This document shows positions 36,049-43,873 of a stretch of 50,815 nt of DNA, one piece after another (the stretch's first letter is position 1; every line of letters begins with the position of its first letter). The notes beneath the pieces are model-generated. The model saw nothing but the letters and a program-made list of their open reading frames with translations, was not told the origin of the DNA and did not search any database. A program made the translations under genes and the position numbers. The stretch lies in NCBI RefSeq assembly GCF_022695985.1, contig NZ_JAAPBF010000033.1, positions 1 through 50,815 of the forward strand, given 5' to 3'. Source of the stretch: Streptomyces sp. NP-1717 (lineage in GTDB: Bacteria > Actinomycetota > Actinomycetes > Streptomycetales > Streptomycetaceae).

Positions 36049-37104
36049 TCACGAGAGCGAGGCGGGGAGCCGGGTCTTGCCGTCGACGCGTGCCGAGTTC
36101 AGTTGTTCCTTCGTCAGATGCCGCGCGCCGCGCAGGTCCGCGCCCGCCAGATTCGCCCCCGACAAGTTCGTGTCCAGTAGCGCGACGCCATCCAGGTCCA
36201 CGTCCTTGAGGTCCGCGCCGGACAAGTCCGCACCGGACAGGACCGCGTCGGACAACTCGGCGGCGAAGAGTTCCGCGCCGGAGAGATCCGCGTCGAACAT
36301 CTGGGCACGGGACAGGTTCACACCGAAGAGGTTCGTGTCGGACAGGTCCGCCTCGGACAGATTCGCGTAGTGCAGATCGGCGTTGCCCAGGTCCGCCTGG
36401 CGCAGGTCCGCGTGGAGAACGCTCGCACCGTTCAGGTTCGCGCCGCTGAGATCCGCCCCGCTCAGGTCGGCGTTGTCCAGGATCGAGTGGTTCAGGTCGA
36501 CGGCACGCAGATCGGCACCGGCCAGCGCCGCCCCTGGTGCCCCGTGCACGGGGGCGAGTTCGACCTGTTGGAGCCTGGCACCGCGCAGGTCCAGGCGGAA
36601 GCCGGCGTCGTGGGCCGTCTCGCGCGTGGTCAGGACGATGAGAGCGGCATGGATGTCCTCCGGGACGCTCCTGTACTTCGCCGGGGGCTTGACCGCGTGG
36701 GTACGGACGTAGGTGGCGAGGACGTTGGCGATGGTGGACTGGTCACGGGTGGAGTCCTGCATGATCCGCTGCAAGGCGTAGATGCCGCCCAACCGTATGT
36801 CCATCTTGTCCTCGCCGAGGTTCCCCACCGCCGCGGTGTACCGGTCGGTTATCTGCCCCTCCTTCGCCAGCGCCCTGTCGTCCCGCGCCTGCTGGTTCGC
36901 CTGCCGCGTCTGGACGCTGGAGTACCAGAGACCGGCCACCGCCACGAGCGACGCGAGCAGGACCGACACCAGTTCGATCCGCCGCGCCCAGTCGAGCCCT
37001 CCCTGAGGCGCGGTGGCGGCCCCCGGCCTCCCTGCGGGCCGCCGGGGAGCGGGCCGGGGGGTGCGGCGGCGTAATCGCGGGCGACGGACAGGCGTAGGAG
37101 ACAT
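36049..37104 (-). CDS. Membrane-anchored pentapeptide-repeat protein (TTA codon)
   Basis: A 351-residue protein. An Arg/Pro-rich cytoplasmic tail (1-40) is followed by a single membrane segment (VSVLLASLVAVAGLWYSSV, about 48-66), a helical region (YTAAVGNLGEDKMDIRLGG) and then about 25 tandem pentapeptides of the A(D/N)Lxx type from about 185 to 325. These form a right-handed quadrilateral helix in known structures. The function of such proteins is usually unknown. Codon 11 is TTA (37072-37074), the rare leucine codon read by the bldA tRNA in Streptomyces, so expression may depend on development. The start ATG at 37104 was chosen because the longer frame runs antisense through the neighbouring MFS gene. 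Confidence 0.88.
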   Translation of the reverse strand: MSPTPVRRPRLRRRTPRPAPRRPAGRPGAATAPQGGLDWARRIELVSVLLASLVAVAGLWYSSVQTRQANQQARDDRALAKEGQITDRYTAAVGNLGEDKMDIRLGGIYALQRIMQDSTRDQSTIANVLATYVRTHAVKPPAKYRSVPEDIHAALIVLTTRETAHDAGFRLDLRGARLQQVELAPVHGAPGAALAGADLRAVDLNHSILDNADLSGADLSGANLNGASVLHADLRQADLGNADLHYANLSEADLSDTNLFGVNLSRAQMFDADLSGAELFAAELSDAVLSGADLSGADLKDVDLDGVALLDTNLSGANLAGADLRGARHLTKEQLNSARVDGKTRLPASLS

Positions 37105-37208
37105 ACCTGTATTCGACCGCGAACGTCCGCCTCTCCGCAGGGAATTGACCCGAAATCTCCCCGGGCGCGAGCGTCGCGGCGCCGGCTCCCGCGACGGCGC
37201 CCAGGAAT

Positions 37209-38492
37209 CTAACCGGCGGCCGCCGCCTCGGCGACCCCGGGGGCGATCGGCTGCGCGACGGCAGGGGGCGTCCGGTAGGCGCGGAGGGAGGGGTTCGTCG
37301 CGGCCACGACGGCGATCGCCAGGACGGCGGACAGTCCACCGGCGACCAGGGAGAAGGAGGCGGAGGTCGCCGACGCCACAAGTCCACCGCGGAGGTTGCC
37401 GAGTTCGGGGCCCGCGACGCCGATGACGTGTTCCACGGAGGAAACCCGCCCCCGGTAGGCGTCCGGGGTCTCCAGTTGGACCAGGGCGTTGCGGGTGACG
37501 ACCGACACGGAGTCCGCGGCGCCGGCCACGGCCAGAGCGCCGAGCGCCAGCCACAGCGGCCCGGCCAGCCCGAACACGGCCAGCGCCAGGCCCCAGACGC
37601 CGGCGGCGGTCAGCTGTACGAGTCCGGCACGGGACAGGCGCGTCACCGTGCCGGAGAGCAGGCCGGCGGCGATTCCCCCCACCGCGACGGCCGAGAGGAA
37701 CAGGCCGAGGGTCTGCGGATCGCCGCCGAAGCGGTTCTCGTTGACCAGCGGGAAGAGCGCGACCGGCATGGCGAGCAGCGTCGCGGAGAGGTCGGTGGCC
37801 ATCGTTCCCCACAGCGTCGGGCGGCGCAGGACGATCCGCCAGCCGCCGCGCTGAGGGCGGCGTCCGGTGCCCGAGGCGTCGGTGCGCCCGGGTTTCATGG
37901 CGGGGAGGCGGAAGACCGTGAGCATCGAGACCGCGACGGTCACGCCCTGCACGGCGTAGGCGGCGGGGAAACCCCAGCGGGCGATGACGAGCCCGGCCAT
38001 CGCGGGGCCGGCCAGCATCGCCGCCTGGAAGGAGACGTTGGTCAGCGCGAGCCCGGCCGCGACCTGGTCGGCCGGCAGCAACCGGACCGGGAGGGTACGC
38101 CGGGCAGGAGCGCCGAGCGCGCCGCAGGCGCTCTGCAGGGCGACCAGGGCGAGCAGCAGGAGTACGTCCCGGTTGTCCGCCAGCGCCTGGGCGAACAGGG
38201 CTCCGGCGGCCAGCAGTTGGCCTGCGGTGGAGACCCGCACCAGCGCGATCCGGTCGACGGTGTCGGCCAGCGTGCCGCCGAGCAGCCCGAACAGCACCAT
38301 CGGCAGGCCGGTCGCGAGTCCGATCGCGCCGGTGCCCACCGGGCTGCCGGTCAGGTCCCAGACCTGGGCCAGCACTGCCACAGTCGCTGTCTGCGCGCCG
38401 AGTTGGGAGGCCAGGGTGCCGATCCACAGGTCGCGAAACGGCCGGCTGTCGCGCAGGGGGCGGGTGTCGAGGAACCGGACACGGCACCTCAT
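37209..38492 (-). CDS. MFS transporter paired with MarR regulator
   Basis: A 427-residue MFS protein starting MRCRVRFLDTRPL. Motif A reads LGGTLADTVDRIALV, and about ten to twelve hydrophobic segments follow (for example AGGLSAVLAIAVVAATNP near the end). Its ATG overlaps the stop of the MarR gene by 4 bp, so the two form one operon, and the transporter is presumably the regulated drug efflux pump. The substrate is unknown. Confidence 0.92.
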   Translation of the reverse strand: MRCRVRFLDTRPLRDSRPFRDLWIGTLASQLGAQTATVAVLAQVWDLTGSPVGTGAIGLATGLPMVLFGLLGGTLADTVDRIALVRVSTAGQLLAAGALFAQALADNRDVLLLLALVALQSACGALGAPARRTLPVRLLPADQVAAGLALTNVSFQAAMLAGPAMAGLVIARWGFPAAYAVQGVTVAVSMLTVFRLPAMKPGRTDASGTGRRPQRGGWRIVLRRPTLWGTMATDLSATLLAMPVALFPLVNENRFGGDPQTLGLFLSAVAVGGIAAGLLSGTVTRLSRAGLVQLTAAGVWGLALAVFGLAGPLWLALGALAVAGAADSVSVVTRNALVQLETPDAYRGRVSSVEHVIGVAGPELGNLRGGLVASATSASFSLVAGGLSAVLAIAVVAATNPSLRAYRTPPAVAQPIAPGVAEAAAAG

Positions 38493-38977
38493 CGCGGTGG
38501 CTCGACCAGGCGGGCGAGGATCCGCTGCCGAATCGACCGGTGCGCCAGTGCCCGCCGCAGGTCCTCGACAACGGCGGTCAGCGCGTACGGGATCTCGCCG
38601 TCCAGTTCGGCGACCGTCGCGTGGGTGGCGCGCCACTCGGCCTCCAGGAACGGGATGAGCGACCGCCCGCGCTCGGTCAGTCCGATCCGCCGGGTACGGC
38701 CGTCGGTCCCCGGCTCGGAGGTGACCAGATCCTCCCCGCGCATGGCGTTGACGGTCTGGCTGATGGCGGAGTGCGAGCGGTTCAGGGACTCGGCGAGCTC
38801 GCGGATGGTCAGCGGTCCGGTGTGGGCGAGCCGGATCAGCGGATAGGCGAAGCGTGGCCGTACCCCCTTGATGCCACGCTCGGTGTAGACCTGTTCGATC
38901 TCGGCGTCCATGGTCGCCAGAAGCTCGTGCAGGGAGTGCCAGGGGTCGGGTAGGACGGTAGGGTCCGAAGATGTCAC
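38489..38977 (-). CDS. MarR-family transcriptional regulator
   Basis: A 162-residue winged-helix regulator. The DNA-binding part shows TIRELAESLNRSHSAISQTV (recognition helix) and LVTSEPGTDGRTRRIGLTERG (wing). MarR proteins are dimeric repressors released by small phenolic or drug ligands. The start is GTG at 38977-38975. A repeated AGCGCT site overlaps this start codon, which fits autorepression of the MarR-MFS operon. Confidence 0.93.
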   Translation of the reverse strand: MTSSDPTVLPDPWHSLHELLATMDAEIEQVYTERGIKGVRPRFAYPLIRLAHTGPLTIRELAESLNRSHSAISQTVNAMRGEDLVTSEPGTDGRTRRIGLTERGRSLIPFLEAEWRATHATVAELDGEIPYALTAVVEDLRRALAHRSIRQRILARLVEPPR

Positions 38978-38998
38978 AGCGCTAATATAACAGCGCTA
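38976..38998. promoter_or_regulatory. Putative MarR operator over the promoter and start codon
   Basis: The 9-bp unit ACAGCGCTA occurs twice (38976-38984, 38990-38998) separated by ATATA. Each AGCGCT core is itself palindromic, giving a two-half-site operator. On the minus strand the spacer supplies TATATT, a good -10 element just upstream of the GTG start, suggesting leaderless transcription of the MarR gene. The site also lies 38 bp before the divergent TTG-started gene. Confidence 0.7.
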
Positions 38999-39035
38999 CG
39001 ACAATGGAAGTCACAGCCTCCCGCGAGGACGAGGA

Positions 39036-39575
39036 TTGAGCGACGACGACGCACGCCACGACCGGCCGATCCGGGACCTCAGCACCTGGACGGTCGACCG
39101 ACTCGAAGCCTTCACGACCACACAACAGGGCCAAGAACTGGAGCGAATCAGAGTCGTCGCGCAGTCTCACGCCTACCGGTCCGACGAGCCGCAGCAGGCC
39201 CGCCTGCGCTGGGCCGAGCTGGCCTTGAACGCCAATGAACGTCTCCCCGGCGACGTCCCGTGGAGTCACAACCGGAAGATCTGCCAGAACTTCGCGCTAC
39301 GCGCCTGGATCATCGATCAGCTCGGCCCTGCCGCCGATTCCCCGTGGGATCCCGAAGCCCTCGCCGCCGACACACTCGCGGCACTCACCCTCGATCCCGG
39401 TCAGGTCGTCGCGCTGTCCGCGCGCTGGCGTGACCTCCCGATCGAGCGCATCGGTGACCTTCGCCGCCACAAGAACCGGACCGCCCACCTGGACCGGCTC
39501 CTGGACCACCTGCCGCCGGGACCCGACAGGGACCAGCTCGTCGCATGGTCCGAAGTGCGCAAGCACCTGCCCTGA
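39036..39575 (+). CDS. Hypothetical soluble protein
   Basis: A 179-residue hydrophilic protein that I do not recognise. It contains the stretch WSHNRKICQNFALRAWIIDQ (about 75-94) and an Arg/His/Asp-rich C-terminus; no signal peptide or membrane segment is visible. The start is TTG at 39036 with GAGGACGAGGA directly upstream; no ATG or GTG in frame is better. It is divergent from the MarR gene and shares its control region, so it may also answer to MarR. Confidence 0.7.
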   Translation: MSDDDARHDRPIRDLSTWTVDRLEAFTTTQQGQELERIRVVAQSHAYRSDEPQQARLRWAELALNANERLPGDVPWSHNRKICQNFALRAWIIDQLGPAADSPWDPEALAADTLAALTLDPGQVVALSARWRDLPIERIGDLRRHKNRTAHLDRLLDHLPPGPDRDQLVAWSEVRKHLP

Positions 39576-39594
39576 GCCAATGGGGCCGCGGGCC

Positions 39595-39618
39595 GTGCGT
39601 CAGTGCGTCAGTGCGTCA
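39595..39618. repeat. Three copies of GTGCGTCA over a stop codon
   Basis: The 8-bp unit GTGCGTCA is repeated three times between the hypothetical gene and the reductase gene. The last copy contains the stop codon (TCA at 39616-39618 on the plus strand) of the minus-strand reductase. A change in copy number would alter only the spacer between the convergent genes, because the stop is in the copy nearest the reductase. Confidence 0.85.
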
Positions 39619-40605
39619 GTGCACCGTGATCACGGTCTTGCCGCGGGAGTGACCTTCCTCCATGTGCCGCATGGCCTCGGCCGTGTCGGTCAGGGGGTAG
39701 GTCCGGCCGACCACAGGGGTGACCTGACCCGCGTTGATGAGCGCGGTCACGGCGAGCAGATCTTCTTGGGCCGGACCGCTCGGGGTCGCCGGGATGATCG
39801 GGCGCAGGCTGTGCCGGGTGGCCGTGTTGACCGCGGCCAGTTTCAGCATGGAGCCGATCGCCCCGAACACGCGGCCGGGTGAACCGCCGCCGTTGGCGAC
39901 CAGCACTCCGGTCGGGGTGAGCGCCCCACGCAGGCGGCCGAGCGGGAGGTTGCCCACGTTGTCCAGGATCACGTCGTAGCGAGTGCGTCTTTCGGTGAAG
40001 TCCTCGCGACGGTGGTCGATGACGTGCGTGGCGCCCAGCGAGCGCACCGTCGCGGCGCTGCCGGCGCTGCACACCCCGGTGACCTCCGCGTCCAGGCCGG
40101 CCGCGATCTGTACGGCGAAGGTGCCCACGCCGCCGCCCGCCCCGTTGACCAGTACCCGCTGCCCGGCCCGGACCCGGCCCACCGTCCGGATGCCGCGCAG
40201 AGCGGTCACCGCTGCCATCGGCGTGGCCGCCGCCTCCTCGAAGGACAGACGCTCGGGCTTGGGCACCAGCAACTCCGCCTCGGCGCACGCGTATTCGGCG
40301 AACGCCCCCGCGCAGAAACCCAGTACCGGGGTGCCGGGCCGGAGCCCTTCCGCGCCGGCGCCGACAGCCTCCACCACTCCGGCCGCGTCGATGCCGGCCA
40401 CCCGCTGCTTCGGCCGGGTCAGCCCCATCCCGCCCATCAGTCGCGCCGCGTAGGGGTCGCCGCGCATCATGTGCCAGTCGTAGGGGTTGAGCGCGGCGGC
40501 GTGCACACGTACCAGCACCTGGCCGGCCCCGGCCCGGGGCCGGTCGACTTCCCCCAGCCGCAGGATGTCCGGCGGCCCGAACCGCTCCTGGAGCACTGCC
40601 TTCAT
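39616..40605 (-). CDS. NAD(P)H-dependent quinone-oxidoreductase-like medium-chain reductase
   Basis: A 329-residue medium-chain dehydrogenase/reductase. The N-terminal GroES-like part starts MKAVLQERFGPPD and contains VLVRVHAAALNPYDWHMM. The cofactor domain shows VLVNGAGGGVGTFAVQIA (about 145-162). There is no zinc-binding cysteine cluster, so it belongs to the zinc-independent quinone or enone reductase group. The start at 40605 is preferred to an upstream in-frame one because the family begins MKAV. It lies in the same direction as the reductase genes to its right. Confidence 0.9.
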   Translation of the reverse strand: MKAVLQERFGPPDILRLGEVDRPRAGAGQVLVRVHAAALNPYDWHMMRGDPYAARLMGGMGLTRPKQRVAGIDAAGVVEAVGAGAEGLRPGTPVLGFCAGAFAEYACAEAELLVPKPERLSFEEAAATPMAAVTALRGIRTVGRVRAGQRVLVNGAGGGVGTFAVQIAAGLDAEVTGVCSAGSAATVRSLGATHVIDHRREDFTERRTRYDVILDNVGNLPLGRLRGALTPTGVLVANGGGSPGRVFGAIGSMLKLAAVNTATRHSLRPIIPATPSGPAQEDLLAVTALINAGQVTPVVGRTYPLTDTAEAMRHMEEGHSRGKTVITVH

Positions 40606-40710
40606 CGCCCTGCCCCCATGTCCCCGGAATCCGTCATGACCGGCACATGTCCGGCCCACGGTGAGGGCAACGTAAGCGTGCGCGGTGGAGCCGTCAATGG
40701 CCGCCGGCCG

Positions 40711-41412
40711 TCAGGCGGCGGCACGCGAGGTCGCCACCGCCCGGCCGCGCTCGGAGTCCGGGAACTGCCGCAGCAGCTCGCGCAGTTGAGGTGCCGGGGT
40801 GTTCGCGCCGAAGACCGGGGTGCCGGGCTCCATGCGTACCCCTTCGGCGAGCGCTCCGGCCTCGACCGGATCGAAGCCGAGGGCGTCCACCAGCGCGGTG
40901 ACGGTGGCCACGGCCTCGGGGGCGTCTCCGGCGACGGCGATGGCGCGGCGGCCGGGCGCCCCCGTGGTCAGATCGGGGCGGGCGCCGTCCTCCAGGTCGT
41001 GGTAGCCCATGTGGTTGAAGGCTTTCACGACGCGGGAGCCGGGCAGGTGGGCCTGGACGAGTTCGCTGGTGGAGATGGTCGGGTCGGTGAGGTCGTCGCG
41101 GATTCCGTCCACCTCCCACCAGTAGTTCATCGCGTCGACGACGAGCTTGCCGCGCAGTGCCTCGACCGGGACGCCGCGGTATTTGCCGAGGGGCAGGGCG
41201 AGGATGACGAGGTCCGCCTCGGCGGCGGCCCGTTCGGCGGTGACGGGCTCGGCGCCCGGGGCGAGAACCTCCACGGTGAGGGCGATGTCCTCCGGTGCGC
41301 CCGAGCCCGCGATCCGGACCCGGTGGCCGGTCGCGACGGCAAGGCGGGCCAGCACCGTGCCGACCTTCCCCGCGCCCAGGATGCCGATCGTCGCGAGAGG
41401 GCGAGTGCTCAT
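40711..41412 (-). CDS. F420/NADP reductase-like NAD(P)-binding protein
   Basis: A 233-residue Rossmann protein related to F420-dependent NADP reductase. The nucleotide loop [16 protein letters not shown] starts near residue 9, and [15 protein letters not shown] matches the family's central region. The length is normal. The start at 41412 has AAGGAG a few bases upstream. It is followed upstream in the operon by a luciferase-like flavoprotein gene (31-bp gap), so they may share flavin or deazaflavin redox chemistry. Confidence 0.9.
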   Translation of the reverse strand: MSTRPLATIGILGAGKVGTVLARLAVATGHRVRIAGSGAPEDIALTVEVLAPGAEPVTAERAAAEADLVILALPLGKYRGVPVEALRGKLVVDAMNYWWEVDGIRDDLTDPTISTSELVQAHLPGSRVVKAFNHMGYHDLEDGARPDLTTGAPGRRAIAVAGDAPEAVATVTALVDALGFDPVEAGALAEGVRMEPGTPVFGANTPAPQLRELLRQFPDSERGRAVATSRAAA

Positions 41413-41442
41413 TGCGTACTCCTTCGCTGTGGTCAACCGCGT

Positions 41443-42486
41443 TCAGTCGGCCAGCAGTTCGCGGACCATCGGGATGACCTCGGTGCCGTACAGCTCGACC
41501 GCCCGCAGCCGGGCGCTGACCGGCTGGGCGCCGCTGGTGTAGACGAGGTCGAACCGGCCGACGCCGAGTTGCTTGATGACGGCGGCCATCTTGCGGGCGA
41601 CGGTCCGGGGGGAGCCGACGTACATCGAGCCGTGTTCGACCTCGGTCTCGTACTCGCTCCGGGTGACCGGCGGCCAGCCGCGCAGGGCCCCGATCGTGTC
41701 ACGGACGATCTTGTAGTGCGGCCAGTGCAGGGCGCGGGCCTCTTCGTCGGTGTCGGCGACGAACCCCGGGGAGTGCATGCCGACCGGGTGCGCGGTGGTC
41801 CCGAACTGCTCGGCGGCGCGCCGGTAGAGGTCGGTGTAGCGGGTGAAGCGGGACGGGCCGCCACCGATGATCGCGAGCATGAGCGGCAGCCCGTAGCGCG
41901 CGGTGCGGATCACCGACTGCGGGGAGCCGCCGACACCGACCCAGGTGGGCAGGCGCCCGGACTCGGTCTTGGGGAAGACGTCCGCGTTCCGCAGCGCGGG
42001 CCGCTGGGAGCCCTCCCAGGTGACCGGCTTCTCCTCCAGCAACTGGACGAACAGGTTCAGCTTCTCCTCGAAGAGCACGTCGTAGTCGGCCAGGTCGTAG
42101 CCGAACAGCGGGAACGACTCGGTGAACGAGCCCCGGCCCAGGATGACTTCGGCGCGTCCGTTGGAGAGCGCGTCCAGCGTCGAGAACCGCTGGTGGACGC
42201 GGACCGGATCGTCCGAGCTGAGCACGGTGACGCCGGAGGCGAGCCGGATCCGCTCGGTACGGGTGGCGATGCCCGCCAGCACCGTCTCGGGTGTGGAGAC
42301 GGCGTACTCGGGCCGGTGGTGCTCGCCGAGCGCGAGCGCGTCGACCCCGATGGAGTCGGCGAGCACGGCCTCGTCCACCACCTGCCGGATCGCGCGGGCG
42401 TGGGAGACGGGACGGCCCTGGTCGTCCTGGGGGACGTCGCCGAAGGTGTCGAGGCCGAAGAGGACGTCGAGCGTGACGGCGGACAT
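41443..42486 (-). CDS. LLM-class flavin-dependent oxidoreductase
   Basis: A 347-residue bacterial-luciferase-like monooxygenase. Typical segments are SIGVDALALGEHHRPEY (about 43), IRLASGVTVLSSDDPVRVHQ and RAEVILGRGSFTESFPLFGY. Such enzymes use FMNH2 or F420H2 on diverse small molecules. It lies between a DoxX gene and the F420/NADP-reductase-like gene in one operon facing a TetR gene, which suggests a ligand-induced detoxification set. The substrate is unknown. Confidence 0.92.
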   Translation of the reverse strand: MSAVTLDVLFGLDTFGDVPQDDQGRPVSHARAIRQVVDEAVLADSIGVDALALGEHHRPEYAVSTPETVLAGIATRTERIRLASGVTVLSSDDPVRVHQRFSTLDALSNGRAEVILGRGSFTESFPLFGYDLADYDVLFEEKLNLFVQLLEEKPVTWEGSQRPALRNADVFPKTESGRLPTWVGVGGSPQSVIRTARYGLPLMLAIIGGGPSRFTRYTDLYRRAAEQFGTTAHPVGMHSPGFVADTDEEARALHWPHYKIVRDTIGALRGWPPVTRSEYETEVEHGSMYVGSPRTVARKMAAVIKQLGVGRFDLVYTSGAQPVSARLRAVELYGTEVIPMVRELLAD

Positions 42487-42540
42487 GGCGGGCTCCGTTT
42501 CGGAGGAGGGACTGGACAGGGGGTGGCTGCCTGCGGGCGC

Positions 42541-42912
42541 TTACCAGGCGTACGGGCCGAAGCGGCCCCAGGCGATCACGACGGCGACGGCGAGCAGGAC
42601 GATGTTGACGCCGACGTTCGGCCATTCGCCGCGGCGGGCGTGGGTGATCACCGCGCCGATCATGATCAGCGCGACACCGACGGCCGCGAGCGGCGTGAGG
42701 ACGGTGGCGATGCCTGTCGCGGCCGGGAGGATCAGGCCGAGCGCGGCCACCACCTCCAGTGCGGCGATGGTCTTGACCTGGCCCGCGCTGAAGCTTTTCG
42801 CCCAGGGCATCGACTCGGCGGTCTTCTCGTAGGGCTGGGCGAGCTTGCCGCCGCCGGCGGCGAGCATCCCTGCGGCGAGCAGGGCCTGCAGGATCCAGAG
42901 GAAGACATTCAT
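42541..42912 (-). CDS. DoxX-family membrane protein
   Basis: A 123-residue protein with four membrane segments (for example FLWILQALLAAGMLAAGG and IALMIIGAV-like stretch near 85-100). The helix 1-2 loop GGGKLAQPYEKTAESMPW and the mid-protein LEVVAALGLILPAATGI are DoxX features. It is the first gene of the minus-strand operon that continues with the LLM enzyme. DoxX proteins often accompany redox or detoxification enzymes. Confidence 0.9.
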   Translation of the reverse strand: MNVFLWILQALLAAGMLAAGGGKLAQPYEKTAESMPWAKSFSAGQVKTIAALEVVAALGLILPAATGIATVLTPLAAVGVALIMIGAVITHARRGEWPNVGVNIVLLAVAVVIAWGRFGPYAW

Positions 42913-43039
42913 GTCGGAGTCCGATTTCGTTCGACGGGAGGGGACGGGACGCGGCCCGGCACGGGCCACCGCGTACCGAGCGTCGCGCCGGAAGGTGCGG
43001 CGCCCGGGGCGAGGAGCCGGTGGCGAAGCCTCGGACAGC

Positions 43040-43063
43040 ATAAGCGGACTTCACCCCGCTTAT
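43040..43063. promoter_or_regulatory. Putative TetR operator
   Basis: Perfect 8-bp arms ATAAGCGG (43040-43047) and CCGCTTAT (43056-43063) with an 8-bp spacer lie in the divergent region between the DoxX operon and the TetR gene. AT-rich ends and palindromic form are typical of TetR-family sites. It lies 128 bp from the DoxX start and 47 bp from the TetR start. Confidence 0.75.
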
Positions 43064-43109
43064 ATTCCGCCCGCCCGGACAGATCGTGAAGCGGGGATAG
43101 ATTTGCCGC

Positions 43110-43751
43110 ATGGATCGAACGCCCCTGTCTCTCGGACGGCCGCGCGCCGAGCGCGCCGACGCAGCCCGCAACCGGGAGCAGCTCCTGGCGGTGGCCCGCG
43201 AGATGGTTGCCGAGCTGGGGGCGGACAAGGTCACCATGGACGGCCTCGCCGAAGGCGCCGGTCTGGGCAAAGGCACCGTCTACCGCCGCTTCGGCACCCG
43301 CGCCGGCATCTTCCACGCCCTGCTCGACGACGACGAGCACGCCTTCCAGCGCGAGGTCCTGGCCGGCCCGCCTCCGCTCGGCCCCGGCGCGAGCCCCCTG
43401 GAGCGGCTGGTCGCCTACGGCCGGGCCCGCATCGCCTTCCTCACCGGCCACATCACGATCGTCCGCTCCGCCCTGGACCACCACCGGGCTGTCCCCGCCG
43501 AGGGTGGCAGTGCCTTCACCCAGGCCCATATCCGCATGCTGCTCGGCCAGGCGGGCACCGGCGTCGCCGACCTGGACAGCCTGACCATCCAGCTCACCAG
43601 CGCCCTCGAAGGCCCTTTCATGATCTTCCTGGCGCTGCCGGGGGCCGGTCCCGAACCGGGCGCCGAGGCCGACGCCGCCTTCGAGCGGCGCGCCCGCCCG
43701 CTCGGGGACAGCTGGCAGACCCTGGTCGGGAGAGTCTGCCGCCGGGCCTGA
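43110..43751 (+). CDS. TetR/AcrR-family transcriptional regulator
   Basis: A 213-residue regulator with an N-terminal helix-turn-helix: VTMDGLAEGAGLGKGTVYRRFGTRAGIFHALLDDDE spans about 41-76 in typical TetR form. The C-terminal ligand domain is variable, as usual. It is divergent from the DoxX-LLM-reductase operon, with a palindromic site between, so it is probably that operon's repressor and its own. The inducer is unknown. Confidence 0.93.
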   Translation: MDRTPLSLGRPRAERADAARNREQLLAVAREMVAELGADKVTMDGLAEGAGLGKGTVYRRFGTRAGIFHALLDDDEHAFQREVLAGPPPLGPGASPLERLVAYGRARIAFLTGHITIVRSALDHHRAVPAEGGSAFTQAHIRMLLGQAGTGVADLDSLTIQLTSALEGPFMIFLALPGAGPEPGAEADAAFERRARPLGDSWQTLVGRVCRRA

Positions 43752-43834
43752 ACCAGTTCGGCCCGTGGCCCTCGGTGGTGTCCCGGTGGGCCTGTGCCTG
43801 TCGCTGCCGGTGGACGGGGAGCGTAGGTTCCGGC

Positions 43835-43866
43835 TTGACCTTCGACCTGGGTCGAAGGTCTACGGT
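43835..43866 (+). promoter_or_regulatory. MerR-type promoter with palindromic operator, leaderless start
   Basis: A perfect inverted repeat, GACCTTCGAC (43837-43846) and GTCGAAGGTC (43851-43860) with spacer CTGG, lies between a TTGACC -35 (43835-43840) and a TACGGT -10 (43861-43866). The 20-bp spacing is the long spacing that MerR activators correct by DNA distortion. The -10 ends 7 bp before the ATG at 43874, so the mRNA would start at or near the AUG. Confidence 0.8.
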
Positions 43867-43873
43867 CGCGTGT

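Noticed and set aside
36049..38571. An 840-codon minus frame joining the pentapeptide protein with sequence upstream.
   Set aside because: The upstream part is an out-of-frame reading of the MFS gene; the pentapeptide protein starts at 37104.
40012..43089. A 1025-codon plus-strand frame opposite the reductase, LLM and DoxX genes.
   Set aside because: The minus-strand genes here have clear families and ribosome sites; the plus frame is a shadow.
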